A stretch of DNA of 64,000 nt. Source: Streptomyces violascens. Lineage in GTDB: Bacteria > Actinomycetota > Actinomycetes > Streptomycetales > Streptomycetaceae. This document shows, one piece after another, positions 42,123-50,758 of the stretch (positions within the stretch are counted from its first letter, which is position 1; every line of letters starts with the position of its first letter). The notes below the pieces were generated by a model that made no database searches, had not been told where the DNA came from, and saw nothing but the letters and a program-made list of their open reading frames with translations. The position numbers were made by a program, and so were the translations under genes. The stretch is from assembly GCF_014649955.1 (NCBI RefSeq), contig NZ_BMUA01000007.1, forward strand, positions 124,001-188,000, written 5' to 3'.

Positions 42123-43778
42123 TCAGCCGCCGTTGGAGGAGGTGGGCTGCCAGCTCTGGAGCACCGTGTCGAACTGCTGGCGGATGGTCGCCCAGTCCTC
42201 GTCGGGGCCCGACATGTAGATGGCGTACTCGGGCTTGCCCCCGTCCGCGTAATACATCTGGTCGATGGCGTGCCGCTTGCCGGGGAAGTCCTGCTTCTCG
42301 TAGTAGGTGAACTCCCAGAGGGAGGACCTCTCCTGGTCGCGGAAGGTGTTGCTGTGCAGGGTGAGCCGCTTGTACTGCAGCCGCTCCTTCAGCGTCTTCT
42401 CCAGGTTGAGCATGTGCATGTACGGGTTCTCGAAGTCGGGCACCTTGTCGACGCTGATCCGGATGCGGTGCCTGCCGTTGTCCGGGGTGTAGTCGATCTC
42501 GGTGCCGTCCATCTGCCGCTTCCAGCCCTTGGGCACGAGCATGCTGAAGCCGGCCGGGTCATTGACCCGCTGGAAGCCGGCGGGCACCGACTGGTCGCCG
42601 CCCGGCTTGCCGCTGGAGTCGGTCGTGGTGGGCGAGCCGGAGTTCTGTGCGCTGCCACCGCCCGACCCGCCCTTGCCCTCCTGGTACTTCATGTACGCGA
42701 ATCCCGTCGCCACGCCGACGACCGCGGCCAGCACGACAACCAGCGCCACGGTGCGCCAGCGGCGCCTGCGCGGCGCGGGCCGGGTGACGGTCTGCGCGGC
42801 GGGCCGTTCGGGGGCCGGGCGCGGGACCGCGTTGAGCTCGGTGGGCCCGGTCCGGGACTCGGCGGCCGAGCGCATGTCCCGCTCCGACAGCTGACGGGTC
42901 GGCACATAGGCCTGGGCCCCCTTGGAGGCACGCCCCTCCATCGCGTCGAGGAACATCCGCTCGGCCTCCTCGACCGAGGGGCGGTCCTCCGGCTGCTTGC
43001 GGAGCAGCGCGACGATCACGGGGGCGAGCGCTCCGGCCCGGTCGGGCGCCGGAGGTTCGTCCTCCACCACGGCCTGCATGGTGGAGATCGGCGAGTCCCG
43101 GCGGAACGGCGACTCACCCTGCACGGCGGCGTACAGGGTGGCGCCGAGCGACCACAGGTCGGAGGCGGGGCCGGGGTGGGCGCCCTGGACCCGCTCGGGC
43201 GCCAGGTAGTCGATGGAGCCTACGAGTTCGCCGGTCTTGGTGATGGTGACGTCGCCCTCGATGGCGGCGATCCCGAAGTCGGTGAGCAGCACCCGCCCGT
43301 CGCCGGCGAGCAGCACGTTGCCGGGCTTAACGTCCCGGTGCAGGACGCCGGCCGCGTGGGCCGCGCGGAGCGCGCCGAGGACGTGCAGCCCGATGCGGGC
43401 GGCCTCGCGCGCGTCGATGCGGTGGCCGTCGGCGGCCTTGACCGCGTCGGCGAGCGAAGGCCCGTCGACGTACTGCATGACGATCCAGGGCCGGTTGTCG
43501 TGGTCGAGGACGTCATGGACGGTGACCACGCCGGGGTGGGTGATGCGGGCGGCGGCGCGGGCTTCCTTCTGGGTGCGCGCGTGCAGGATCGCCCGGTCGG
43601 CCTCGGCCACGTAGAGGGCGGCGGTGAGTTCCTTGACGGCGACGGTGCGGTGCAGCACCTCGTCGTGGGCGCGCCAGACCTTGCCCATGCCGCCGCGGCC
43701 TATCGCGTCGCCGAGCCGATAGCGCCCGGCGAGCAGCAGCCCCGCGCCGGAGCCGTTCGTGCTGTGAGTGTTTTCCAC
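42123..43778 (-). CDS. Transmembrane Ser/Thr protein kinase (kinase 3 of cluster)
   Basis: This 551-residue kinase has DAIGRGGMGKVW, VAVKELT, HRDVKPGN, DFGIAAI and APERV. A basic stretch (RPAPRRRRWR) precedes the membrane helix VALVVVLAAVVGVATGF near residue 355. The outer domain has NDPAGFSMLVPKGW, LWEFTYY and QFDTVLQSWQP. Start is GTG 43778, the first codon of the region with homologous N-terminus. The 202-bp gap upstream separates it from the pseudokinase and includes GGACC-GTT-GGTCC (43880-43892). Confidence 0.9.
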   Translation of the reverse strand: MENTHSTNGSGAGLLLAGRYRLGDAIGRGGMGKVWRAHDEVLHRTVAVKELTAALYVAEADRAILHARTQKEARAAARITHPGVVTVHDVLDHDNRPWIVMQYVDGPSLADAVKAADGHRIDAREAARIGLHVLGALRAAHAAGVLHRDVKPGNVLLAGDGRVLLTDFGIAAIEGDVTITKTGELVGSIDYLAPERVQGAHPGPASDLWSLGATLYAAVQGESPFRRDSPISTMQAVVEDEPPAPDRAGALAPVIVALLRKQPEDRPSVEEAERMFLDAMEGRASKGAQAYVPTRQLSERDMRSAAESRTGPTELNAVPRPAPERPAAQTVTRPAPRRRRWRTVALVVVLAAVVGVATGFAYMKYQEGKGGSGGGSAQNSGSPTTTDSSGKPGGDQSVPAGFQRVNDPAGFSMLVPKGWKRQMDGTEIDYTPDNGRHRIRISVDKVPDFENPYMHMLNLEKTLKERLQYKRLTLHSNTFRDQERSSLWEFTYYEKQDFPGKRHAIDQMYYADGGKPEYAIYMSGPDEDWATIRQQFDTVLQSWQPTSSNGG

Positions 43779-43980
43779 GTCCCCCGCCCGCCCAGACCTT
43801 TCCTACGAGGTCAGATTACGGAGCGGAATCCGGCCAGGGAACCTCGGGGCACCCAACCGTGACCATACGGACCGTTGGTCCCGCGGTGATCGGGTCTTTC
43901 GGCCGTGTTCCGCGGCGTACAAAACCGTCGAATCCCGTGCGCGCGGGGCGATTTCGGGGACTGCGCAGCGTGACCGGATG

Positions 43981-46581
43981 TCAGCGGGTGGCCTGGTAGG
44001 CGCCGGTGGCCTGCCCGAAGATCTCCGTCACTTTGTCACGCTGTGCCTCCGGACCGATGACCTGGACCACGTGATATCGGCCATTGACGATCATGGCGAG
44101 ATTGCGCACATAGACCTGGCGGCCGTTGCTGTCGCGCCAGGTGAACTGCCCCTCGGCCATGGACCGCTGCCCCACGTCGATGCGCCGCAGACCGGTGGAG
44201 GTGGACCAGCTGGAGTCCCTGAAGGGCTGGAGTTCGCGCTCCTTGTCGGCCTGGTAGACCAGCGGATCCGGGCCGTTGTCCTTCACCGAGTCCCGCCCGG
44301 GAACGACGATCAGGGTGAAGTCACCACCGACATAACGGACTTGCCCGGAATCGTTCATCGGCTGCCGCCGCCAGCTCTTGTCGACGCCGACCTGGAACCC
44401 CTCGGCGTCCTTGCGCACGGCGTAACCGGCGGCCGGGGTGGCGCCGGTCCCGCCGGGCCCGGTGGTCTGCGTCTGCTGCGAGGGCGGCGTGCCGCCGGGC
44501 GCGGGCACTTGGGAGGCAGGGCCGGGGCTCTGCTGACCGTCGGTGTGCGGCGGGGTGACGCTGCCGGTGTTCTGCGCGGAGCCCGACCGCGGCATGAAGA
44601 GCACAGCGTACGCGATCGCCGCGGCGAGCAGCACCAGAATGAGCAGGAGGAGCAGCCGGCCGAGCGACCTCGGTCTCCGGCTCCGTGACGCGGCCTGGCG
44701 GTGCCGGCCGTGCTCGGCGGCCGGGGCGACGGGCACGGGGGCGGCGGCGCGCCGTCTGCGCCGTACGAGTTCGCCGCGGCGGCGCAGGATGGGGAGCCGC
44801 CTGGCGTCGGGCACGATGAGCGGGGCGATGCGGGTGCCCGCGTCCGGCTCGGGCGCGGACCGCACCAGCGAGCGCAGCCAGCCGCGCAGCTCCTCGAACT
44901 CCGGCCGCTCGGTGGGGTCCTGGCGCAGCAACGATTCGACCACCGGCCGCAGCGGCCCGCACTCCTCGGCGTACGCGGGCGGCTCGCCGCACACCATCTG
45001 GACGAGCTCGGCCGCGCTCTCCTCCGGGTAGGGGGCGTGGCCCTGCACGGCACGGAACAGCAGGGCGCCGAGCGCCCAGAGGTCGGTGGCGGGGCCGATC
45101 GGCGGGGCGAGCCGCCAGTTCTCGTGCACGGGCCCGGCCTGCTCGGGCGCCCAGCGCTCGGTGACCGCCCCCACCACGGCCATCCGCGTGTGCCGGGCCC
45201 GCTCGGCGGCGAGCCGGTTGGCGGGGCCTCGGTAGGGGGCGTCGGCCGGGCCGGTCCGCTGTTCGGGGCCGGGTGTCCGTCCCTTGACCACCGGGACGGG
45301 CAGCGGGGCGGCGGGGTGCGGCGCGGCGGGGTGCGGCTGACGCTGCGAGTCGGCCCGGAAGGCGTCGGCCCGGAACCCCGGGGGCAGGGCGGGGGTTCTG
45401 GGGACGGGAGCGGAGGCGGCCGACGCCGAGTTGCCTGAACTCCCTTGTGAATTGCGGGAGTTGTCGTCACGGGCGGACGGGCTCTGGGTCTCCGCTGCCC
45501 GGCGCGGGGTGGGGCGCGGGACCCAGCGTCCGGTCACCGGGTCGTACTGGCGGCGGGTGCGGCCGGAGTCGGGGCCCTGGTCCTCGGCGTACGGGCTGGC
45601 GGGGGCGCCGCTCGGGACCCGTACGCCTCGTACGGGGTCGTACATGCCCTGGTCTCCGGGGGCGTCGGGGGTCGCCCAGCTCCCTTCGAGCCCGGCCTGG
45701 CGGGCCTGTTCGGAGGGAGGCGTGCCCTCGGGCGCGCCGTCCGGGGCGGGACGCTGCACCGGGAGGTCCGTCCCGGTGCGGGCCGCGGCCCTGGCGCCCG
45801 CGCGGTACGCGGCGATCACCCCGGCCCGCGCGGCGGCCCCGGGCGGCGCGGGACGCGGGTCGGGATCGCTGTCCGAAGTGCGGCTCGGTGCGGCTTCGCC
45901 GGGGCCCGCCGAGCGCTCGGCCGGTGGCGCCTCGCCGAACCCGTCGCCGTCGGGCGGGAGCGGCACCGGGGCGTACCCGCACAGCGCCTCCTCGGCGGCG
46001 CCGGCCGCGAGGCCGGTCAGAACGACCCGGCCGTCGTCGCAGATCAGCACCGTACGGGCGGTGATGTTGCGGTGCGTCCAGCCGTGCGCGTGCAGCACCG
46101 CGAGCGCGGTCAGCACATCGGAGGCGACCTCGGCCGCGCGGAAAGGGTTCAGCGGACGATCGGCGAGCAGCGCCGACAGCGGGCGCGCGGCGACCAGTTC
46201 GCTGACGATCCACAGCGAACCGTCCTGCGCGAACACGTCGAAGACCTGGTCGAGGCGGGGATGGTCGGGAATCCGGGCGGCCGCCTGGGCCGCCTCGACG
46301 GCCCGGCGAACGGCCGGATCGGCGGGCCGCCGGGTGGTCCGCCCATAGCCGGGCGCGGCACCGTACCCGCTCCCGCTCATATAGGCGTCGGGTGTCCCGT
46401 ACGCGTCGTCGCCGTCGAGCACCTCGGCGTCGACGACCTCGGGCAACGGAACCTGCCGGACCAGGACTTCCTGTCCGCTGTATGTGTCGAAGGCGCGCGT
46501 CTCGACGAGGTCGTAGGTGTCGTCGGGGGGCAACGGCAGCCGATAGCGGTCGGCGAGCACCCGACCCGCATAGTCGTCCAC
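43981..46581 (-). CDS. Membrane pseudokinase with large insertion
   Basis: This 866-residue protein keeps the outline of the kinase fold but lacks catalytic residues: no glycine loop, Arg in place of the ATP lysine (VLVRQV), HRN at residues 170-172 where HRD is expected, and TGL at 189-191 where DFG is expected. A Pro/Gly/Ser-rich insertion of about 270 residues (205-475) splits the C-lobe, which resumes as ATDLWALGALLFRAVQG. A basic stretch and membrane helix (LLLLLILVLLAAAIAYAVLF, about 655-680) lead to an outer domain related to the others (KDAEGFQVGV, EGQFTWRD). GTG 46581 follows GGGGAGGC. Confidence 0.82.
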   Translation of the reverse strand: MDDYAGRVLADRYRLPLPPDDTYDLVETRAFDTYSGQEVLVRQVPLPEVVDAEVLDGDDAYGTPDAYMSGSGYGAAPGYGRTTRRPADPAVRRAVEAAQAAARIPDHPRLDQVFDVFAQDGSLWIVSELVAARPLSALLADRPLNPFRAAEVASDVLTALAVLHAHGWTHRNITARTVLICDDGRVVLTGLAAGAAEEALCGYAPVPLPPDGDGFGEAPPAERSAGPGEAAPSRTSDSDPDPRPAPPGAAARAGVIAAYRAGARAAARTGTDLPVQRPAPDGAPEGTPPSEQARQAGLEGSWATPDAPGDQGMYDPVRGVRVPSGAPASPYAEDQGPDSGRTRRQYDPVTGRWVPRPTPRRAAETQSPSARDDNSRNSQGSSGNSASAASAPVPRTPALPPGFRADAFRADSQRQPHPAAPHPAAPLPVPVVKGRTPGPEQRTGPADAPYRGPANRLAAERARHTRMAVVGAVTERWAPEQAGPVHENWRLAPPIGPATDLWALGALLFRAVQGHAPYPEESAAELVQMVCGEPPAYAEECGPLRPVVESLLRQDPTERPEFEELRGWLRSLVRSAPEPDAGTRIAPLIVPDARRLPILRRRGELVRRRRRAAAPVPVAPAAEHGRHRQAASRSRRPRSLGRLLLLLILVLLAAAIAYAVLFMPRSGSAQNTGSVTPPHTDGQQSPGPASQVPAPGGTPPSQQTQTTGPGGTGATPAAGYAVRKDAEGFQVGVDKSWRRQPMNDSGQVRYVGGDFTLIVVPGRDSVKDNGPDPLVYQADKERELQPFRDSSWSTSTGLRRIDVGQRSMAEGQFTWRDSNGRQVYVRNLAMIVNGRYHVVQVIGPEAQRDKVTEIFGQATGAYQATR

Positions 46582-46751
46582 GACGCCTCCCCACAGCGCG
46601 CTGTTCCCCCGGACCACGGACCTCAGTCCTGCCGCATGCCGTCAATTCCGGTCGTTTACCGGCTCATTGTGGCTGCGTACGGTCCGCGGGCTCTCACGAT
46701 ACGTGGCCCCGCCTCATCACGTCCGGGGGATGGACGTTTCCCCGGGCGGGG

Positions 46752-49418
46752 TCAGGCGGGCTGGAAGGTGGCGAAGAACGCCGCCAGCGTCTGCTGGGTC
46801 TCGGGCTTCGACCAGTCCGCATCCTTGGCCGAGAACATGATTCCGTAGCCCTGGCTGAGGCTGACGACGAAGCCCCGGTCCACCGAGTGGTACTTGGCTC
46901 CGCTGTCGTCGTCGTAGGTGAACTCCCAGTCGGCGGCCGGCCAGCCCCGGTAGTTCGCCGCGGCTATCTTCACCCGCTTGTAGCCCGGCCTCGTCATGGA
47001 CGACTCCTGGTCCGTCCAGTCCGCCACCGGGTTCGACTTGGGGCTGTCGGTCCAGCCGATCAGGAGGCGCTGGCCGTTGGGGCCGTTGAACCGGACGCCC
47101 GCGTCGTCGGTCTTGCTGTACGACCAACCCGCGGGCAGGCCTATGGAGAAGCCCTGGCTCGACTTGTAGGGAGTGGTGACCCCACTGCCCGTGCCACCGC
47201 CCGTGCCAGCGCCCTTGTTGCTGTCGCCGGTGCCCGTGCCGGTGTCGTCGCCCTTGTCGTCGCCCTGTCCGGCCGTGGCCGTGGAGCCCTGGCCGGACGG
47301 GGTGCCGCCGCCGGACGGCTTCTGGCTGCCGGTGCCCTGCTTGCTGTTCGCCGGGGAGCCGGCGGTCGCGGGCCCACTGGCAGTCGGCTTGTTGCTCTTC
47401 GACTTGCCTGCGGAATCGTCTCCTCCGCTGAGCGAGACGGCGAGCACCGTGCCGAGTATGACGAGCGCCGCGACGACCGCGATGATCACCAGGGTGCGGC
47501 GCGGCACGACATCGGTGAGCGGCGCGCGCTGCGGCGGCACCGGGCCGGACGGCGCCCCGGACTTGGGCCGCGGCGCGGGTACCGCCTTGTTCCGGACGTC
47601 CCGCGCCTCGCGGGCGACCTGAGCCTTCTCCTTGGCGGACGCCTTGGCCTCGGCCGCCGCGTTCCGCACGGACTTGAGCGCGCCGCGCACCCGCTCGGCG
47701 GCCGCGTCGGTCTTCGGCTCACCGGGCAGCGGCGGCAGCGGAACCACCCGGGTCGCCTCGGGCGACACCGGCTCGGGAGCGGGCTCCGGGCTCTCCGGGG
47801 CGTTGAGCACCTCGGTGAGCAGCTTGCGCGCGGCAGCGTTGTCGAGCCGCTGCGCCGGGTCCTTCGCGAGCAGCCCGTAGATGACCTGCTCAAGGAGCGG
47901 CCCCGCGTTCTTCGGCGGATCGACCGGCTCGGTCATCACCGCGGTCAGCGTCGCGATCGCCGAACCCTTGTCGTACGGGGGCACGCCTTCCACGCTCGCG
48001 TACAGCAGCCCGCCGAGCGACCAGAGGTCGGCGGCCGGACCGGGCTTGTGGCCACGGGCCCGCTCGGGCGAGATGTACGAGGGCGCGCCGACGAGCATGC
48101 CGGTGGAGGTGATGGAGGGGTCGCCCTCCACCTGCGCGATGCCGAAGTCGGTCAGCACGACCCGGCCGTCCTCGGCGATCAGCACGTTCGACGGCTTGAC
48201 GTCGCGGTGCAGGATGCCTTCCCGGTGCGCGGAACGCAGCACGTCGAGGATCGCGAGCCCCACCTCTGCGGCCCGTCGGGGCGTCAGCGTCCCGTCCTCG
48301 CGCACCGCTTCGGCGAGCGACTTGCCCTCGACGAGCTCCATCACGATCCACGGCCGGTCGTCCTCGTCCACGACGTCGTAGACGGTGACGGCGGCGGTGT
48401 TGCGGATCCGCGCGATCGCCTTGGCCTCGCGCAGGGTGCGCGTGATGAGCCGGCGCTTCTCGTCCTCGTCGATGCTGGACGGGAAGCGGAGTTCCTTGAC
48501 GGCGACGGTCCGCCCCAGCGTCTCGTCGACGGCCCGCCAGACCGTTCCCATCCCGCCGCGCCCGAGCACCCCACCGAGCCGGTACCGGCCCGCGAGCAAC
48601 CGGCCTTCACCGCCGCCCTTCTTGGGGGCTTCTGCTGCGGCAGCCGGCTTGGCGCCAGCGGGGCGGGGAGCCGACTTGGCACCGGTGGAGGGGGTGGCGG
48701 GCTTGGCGTTGCCCGAGGGGGAGGTGGGCTTCGCGAGCGACTTGGCGTCCCCGGCCTTGGTGGCCGTGGGCTTGGTGTCCGTGGGCTGCGCGCTCGACTT
48801 GGCGTCGTGGGACTTGGTGGTCGGCTCGGCGTCGTCGATCCGCGGGCTCGGCCCGGCTGCCCGCTTGGCAGCCGACTCGGCCTCGGCGGGCCGGGAACCC
48901 GACTTGGCCTCCGCGTCCTTGTTGCCCGGCTCGGCTTCGGAGGTGTTGGAGTCCGGCTTCGCATCGGCGGGCTCGGAGCCCGACTTGACGTCCCCGGCCT
49001 TGGCAACCGGCTTGGCCCCGGAGACCCCGGAGCCCGGCTTGGCATCGGGCGAGCCACCCTCCGCGCTCGGCTCGGCAGCCGCAGCCGGGGCGCCCGGCTT
49101 CGCACCCTCCGCCTTGGCGCCCGGCTTCGCAACCGGCTTGGCGACCGACGTCCGGGGGTCCGGCTTGGTCTCCCGGGCAGCGGCATCCCGGCCGCCGCCC
49201 GCAGCGCCGGGCTTCGCATCCTCCGCCCGGGAACCCGAATTGCCCTTCGGGGCAGCCGCATCCCGCCCGGCGTCCGACGGCTTGCCCGCCGCCTTCGCCG
49301 GGCGCTGCCCGGACTTCGTGCCCGCCTCGCCCGAGGCGGACTCTGCGGGCGTCGACGACGCCCCCGGTTCCTGCCGCTCGTCCCGCTGGGGTTCCCGCGA
49401 CTGCTCCGCCTCCGACAT
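46752..49418 (-). CDS. Transmembrane Ser/Thr protein kinase with long low-complexity N-terminus (kinase 5)
   Basis: This 888-residue protein has a complete kinase domain: GVLGRGGMGTVW, VAVKELR, HRDVKPSN, DFGIAQV and SPERA. Unlike its neighbours, about 270 residues precede the kinase, made of degenerate Ala-Lys-Pro/Ser repeats (DAKPGSG, GAKPVAKAG, DAKSSAQPT). The membrane helix (TLVIIAVVAALVILGTVLAV) is near residue 660, followed by a Ser/Gly/Thr linker and an outer domain (YKSSQGFSIGLPAGW, DWEFTYDDDSG). ATG 49418 is behind AGAGGGGAC. It is the first gene of the minus-strand kinase series. Confidence 0.88.
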   Translation of the reverse strand: MSEAEQSREPQRDERQEPGASSTPAESASGEAGTKSGQRPAKAAGKPSDAGRDAAAPKGNSGSRAEDAKPGAAGGGRDAAARETKPDPRTSVAKPVAKPGAKAEGAKPGAPAAAAEPSAEGGSPDAKPGSGVSGAKPVAKAGDVKSGSEPADAKPDSNTSEAEPGNKDAEAKSGSRPAEAESAAKRAAGPSPRIDDAEPTTKSHDAKSSAQPTDTKPTATKAGDAKSLAKPTSPSGNAKPATPSTGAKSAPRPAGAKPAAAAEAPKKGGGEGRLLAGRYRLGGVLGRGGMGTVWRAVDETLGRTVAVKELRFPSSIDEDEKRRLITRTLREAKAIARIRNTAAVTVYDVVDEDDRPWIVMELVEGKSLAEAVREDGTLTPRRAAEVGLAILDVLRSAHREGILHRDVKPSNVLIAEDGRVVLTDFGIAQVEGDPSITSTGMLVGAPSYISPERARGHKPGPAADLWSLGGLLYASVEGVPPYDKGSAIATLTAVMTEPVDPPKNAGPLLEQVIYGLLAKDPAQRLDNAAARKLLTEVLNAPESPEPAPEPVSPEATRVVPLPPLPGEPKTDAAAERVRGALKSVRNAAAEAKASAKEKAQVAREARDVRNKAVPAPRPKSGAPSGPVPPQRAPLTDVVPRRTLVIIAVVAALVILGTVLAVSLSGGDDSAGKSKSNKPTASGPATAGSPANSKQGTGSQKPSGGGTPSGQGSTATAGQGDDKGDDTGTGTGDSNKGAGTGGGTGSGVTTPYKSSQGFSIGLPAGWSYSKTDDAGVRFNGPNGQRLLIGWTDSPKSNPVADWTDQESSMTRPGYKRVKIAAANYRGWPAADWEFTYDDDSGAKYHSVDRGFVVSLSQGYGIMFSAKDADWSKPETQQTLAAFFATFQPA

Positions 49419-49686
49419 GCGTCCCCTCTGCGATTCCTGATCTTCGCCCGCGCCGGCCTCGGCCCGCGGCCCGCCGCGACCTGCCTCGTGGAGGCGGCCC
49501 GGCTCACCGCTCCGACCTGCTTGTCCTGCCGGGTGCCCGGCCGCACCGGAGCCGCTCTCGAACCCGGCGTCCGCGCGAGGCCCGTAACCCGCCCTGGCAG
49601 AGCCCCCATTGTCCCTCACGCCAGGACCGGTGATGGTCCCGGGTCCGCCGTCCGCCAAGATGGCTCCGAAGGAAGGGAAGCCCGCC

Positions 49687-50748
49687 ATGCCGACGCTCCG
49701 GGCGCTGCTCGCCGCACCGCTGGCCACAACGCTGACCACGGCGCTGTGCGTGCTCGGCACGACGCCGCTGACCGGCGAAGAAGCCCCTTCCGCCGCGCGC
49801 ACCGCATTGGCCCGCCTGGTCACCGACGGCGGCGCCCCGGCCGCCGCCCTGCTCGCCGAAGACGCCTCCGGCACCCGGTACCGCACCGCGGGCACCGCCC
49901 TCGGCCGCGCCGACCACTTCCGTGCGGGCAGCGTCACCAAGACGTTCGTGGCCACCGTCGTGCTCCAGCTGGCCGCCGAGGGCAGGCTGGGACTCGACGA
50001 CACCGTGGACCGGTATCTGCCCGGGCTTGTGCGCGGGCACGGCAACGACGGCCGCCACCTCACCCTGCGCTCCCTGCTCTCCCACACCAGCGGACTCTTC
50101 AACTACACGGCGGACACCACCGTTCCGGTTCCACTGGGCCCCGACGAAGCCATCCGCACCGCGCTCGCCCACTCCCCCGGGCCGCTGGGCACGTATGCCT
50201 ACTCGAACACCAACTACGTGCTGCTCGGCCGGATCATCCAGGCCGTCACCGGCCGCACCTACGCCGCCGAAGCCGAACGCCGCATCATCACCCCCCTCCA
50301 TCTCACCGGCACCTCCTTCCCGGGCGCCCGCACCACGCTCCCCGAACCACACGGCCGGGCCTACACCCCCGGCGGCCGCGACGTCACCGAACTCGACCCG
50401 CGCCAGGCGGGCGCCGCCGGCGAGCTGATCTCGACCCTCGCCGATCTCAGCCGTTTCTACGCGGCCCTCCTCGACGGCCCCCTGCTGCCCGCGCCCCAGC
50501 GGCGCGAACTGCTCGGCACCTCGGCCACCCGGGGCGTCTACGCCCTCGGCCTCTACCCCCAGCGGCTCTCCTGCGGCCTGACGGTGTGGGGGCACAACGG
50601 CCACATTTCCGGCAGCTACGTGCGCGCCGCCACCACCCCCGACGGCCGCCACACCATCGTCTTCCGTATCAACACCGATGCCCTCACCGACCCCTCTCTC
50701 GAACTCGCCCTCCTCGATGCCGAGTTCTGCCCGGCACCGAGCCCCTAG
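49687..50748 (+). CDS. Secreted serine hydrolase (beta-lactamase/DD-peptidase family)
   Basis: This 353-residue protein has a signal peptide (residues about 1-30) and the penicillin-recognising fold: SxxK as SVTK (Ser82, Lys85), the YSN motif in AYSNTNYV and the HxG-type GHNGHISG. It is of the class C beta-lactamase/D-Ala-D-Ala carboxypeptidase group and probably trims peptidoglycan; beta-lactam hydrolysis cannot be judged. ATG 49687, after GGAAGGGAAG, is preferred to ATG 49660. It diverges from the kinase series, and its stop is 10 bp from glpD's stop. Confidence 0.87.
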   Translation: MPTLRALLAAPLATTLTTALCVLGTTPLTGEEAPSAARTALARLVTDGGAPAAALLAEDASGTRYRTAGTALGRADHFRAGSVTKTFVATVVLQLAAEGRLGLDDTVDRYLPGLVRGHGNDGRHLTLRSLLSHTSGLFNYTADTTVPVPLGPDEAIRTALAHSPGPLGTYAYSNTNYVLLGRIIQAVTGRTYAAEAERRIITPLHLTGTSFPGARTTLPEPHGRAYTPGGRDVTELDPRQAGAAGELISTLADLSRFYAALLDGPLLPAPQRRELLGTSATRGVYALGLYPQRLSCGLTVWGHNGHISGSYVRAATTPDGRHTIVFRINTDALTDPSLELALLDAEFCPAPSP

Positions 50749-50758
50749 AACCGAGTCC

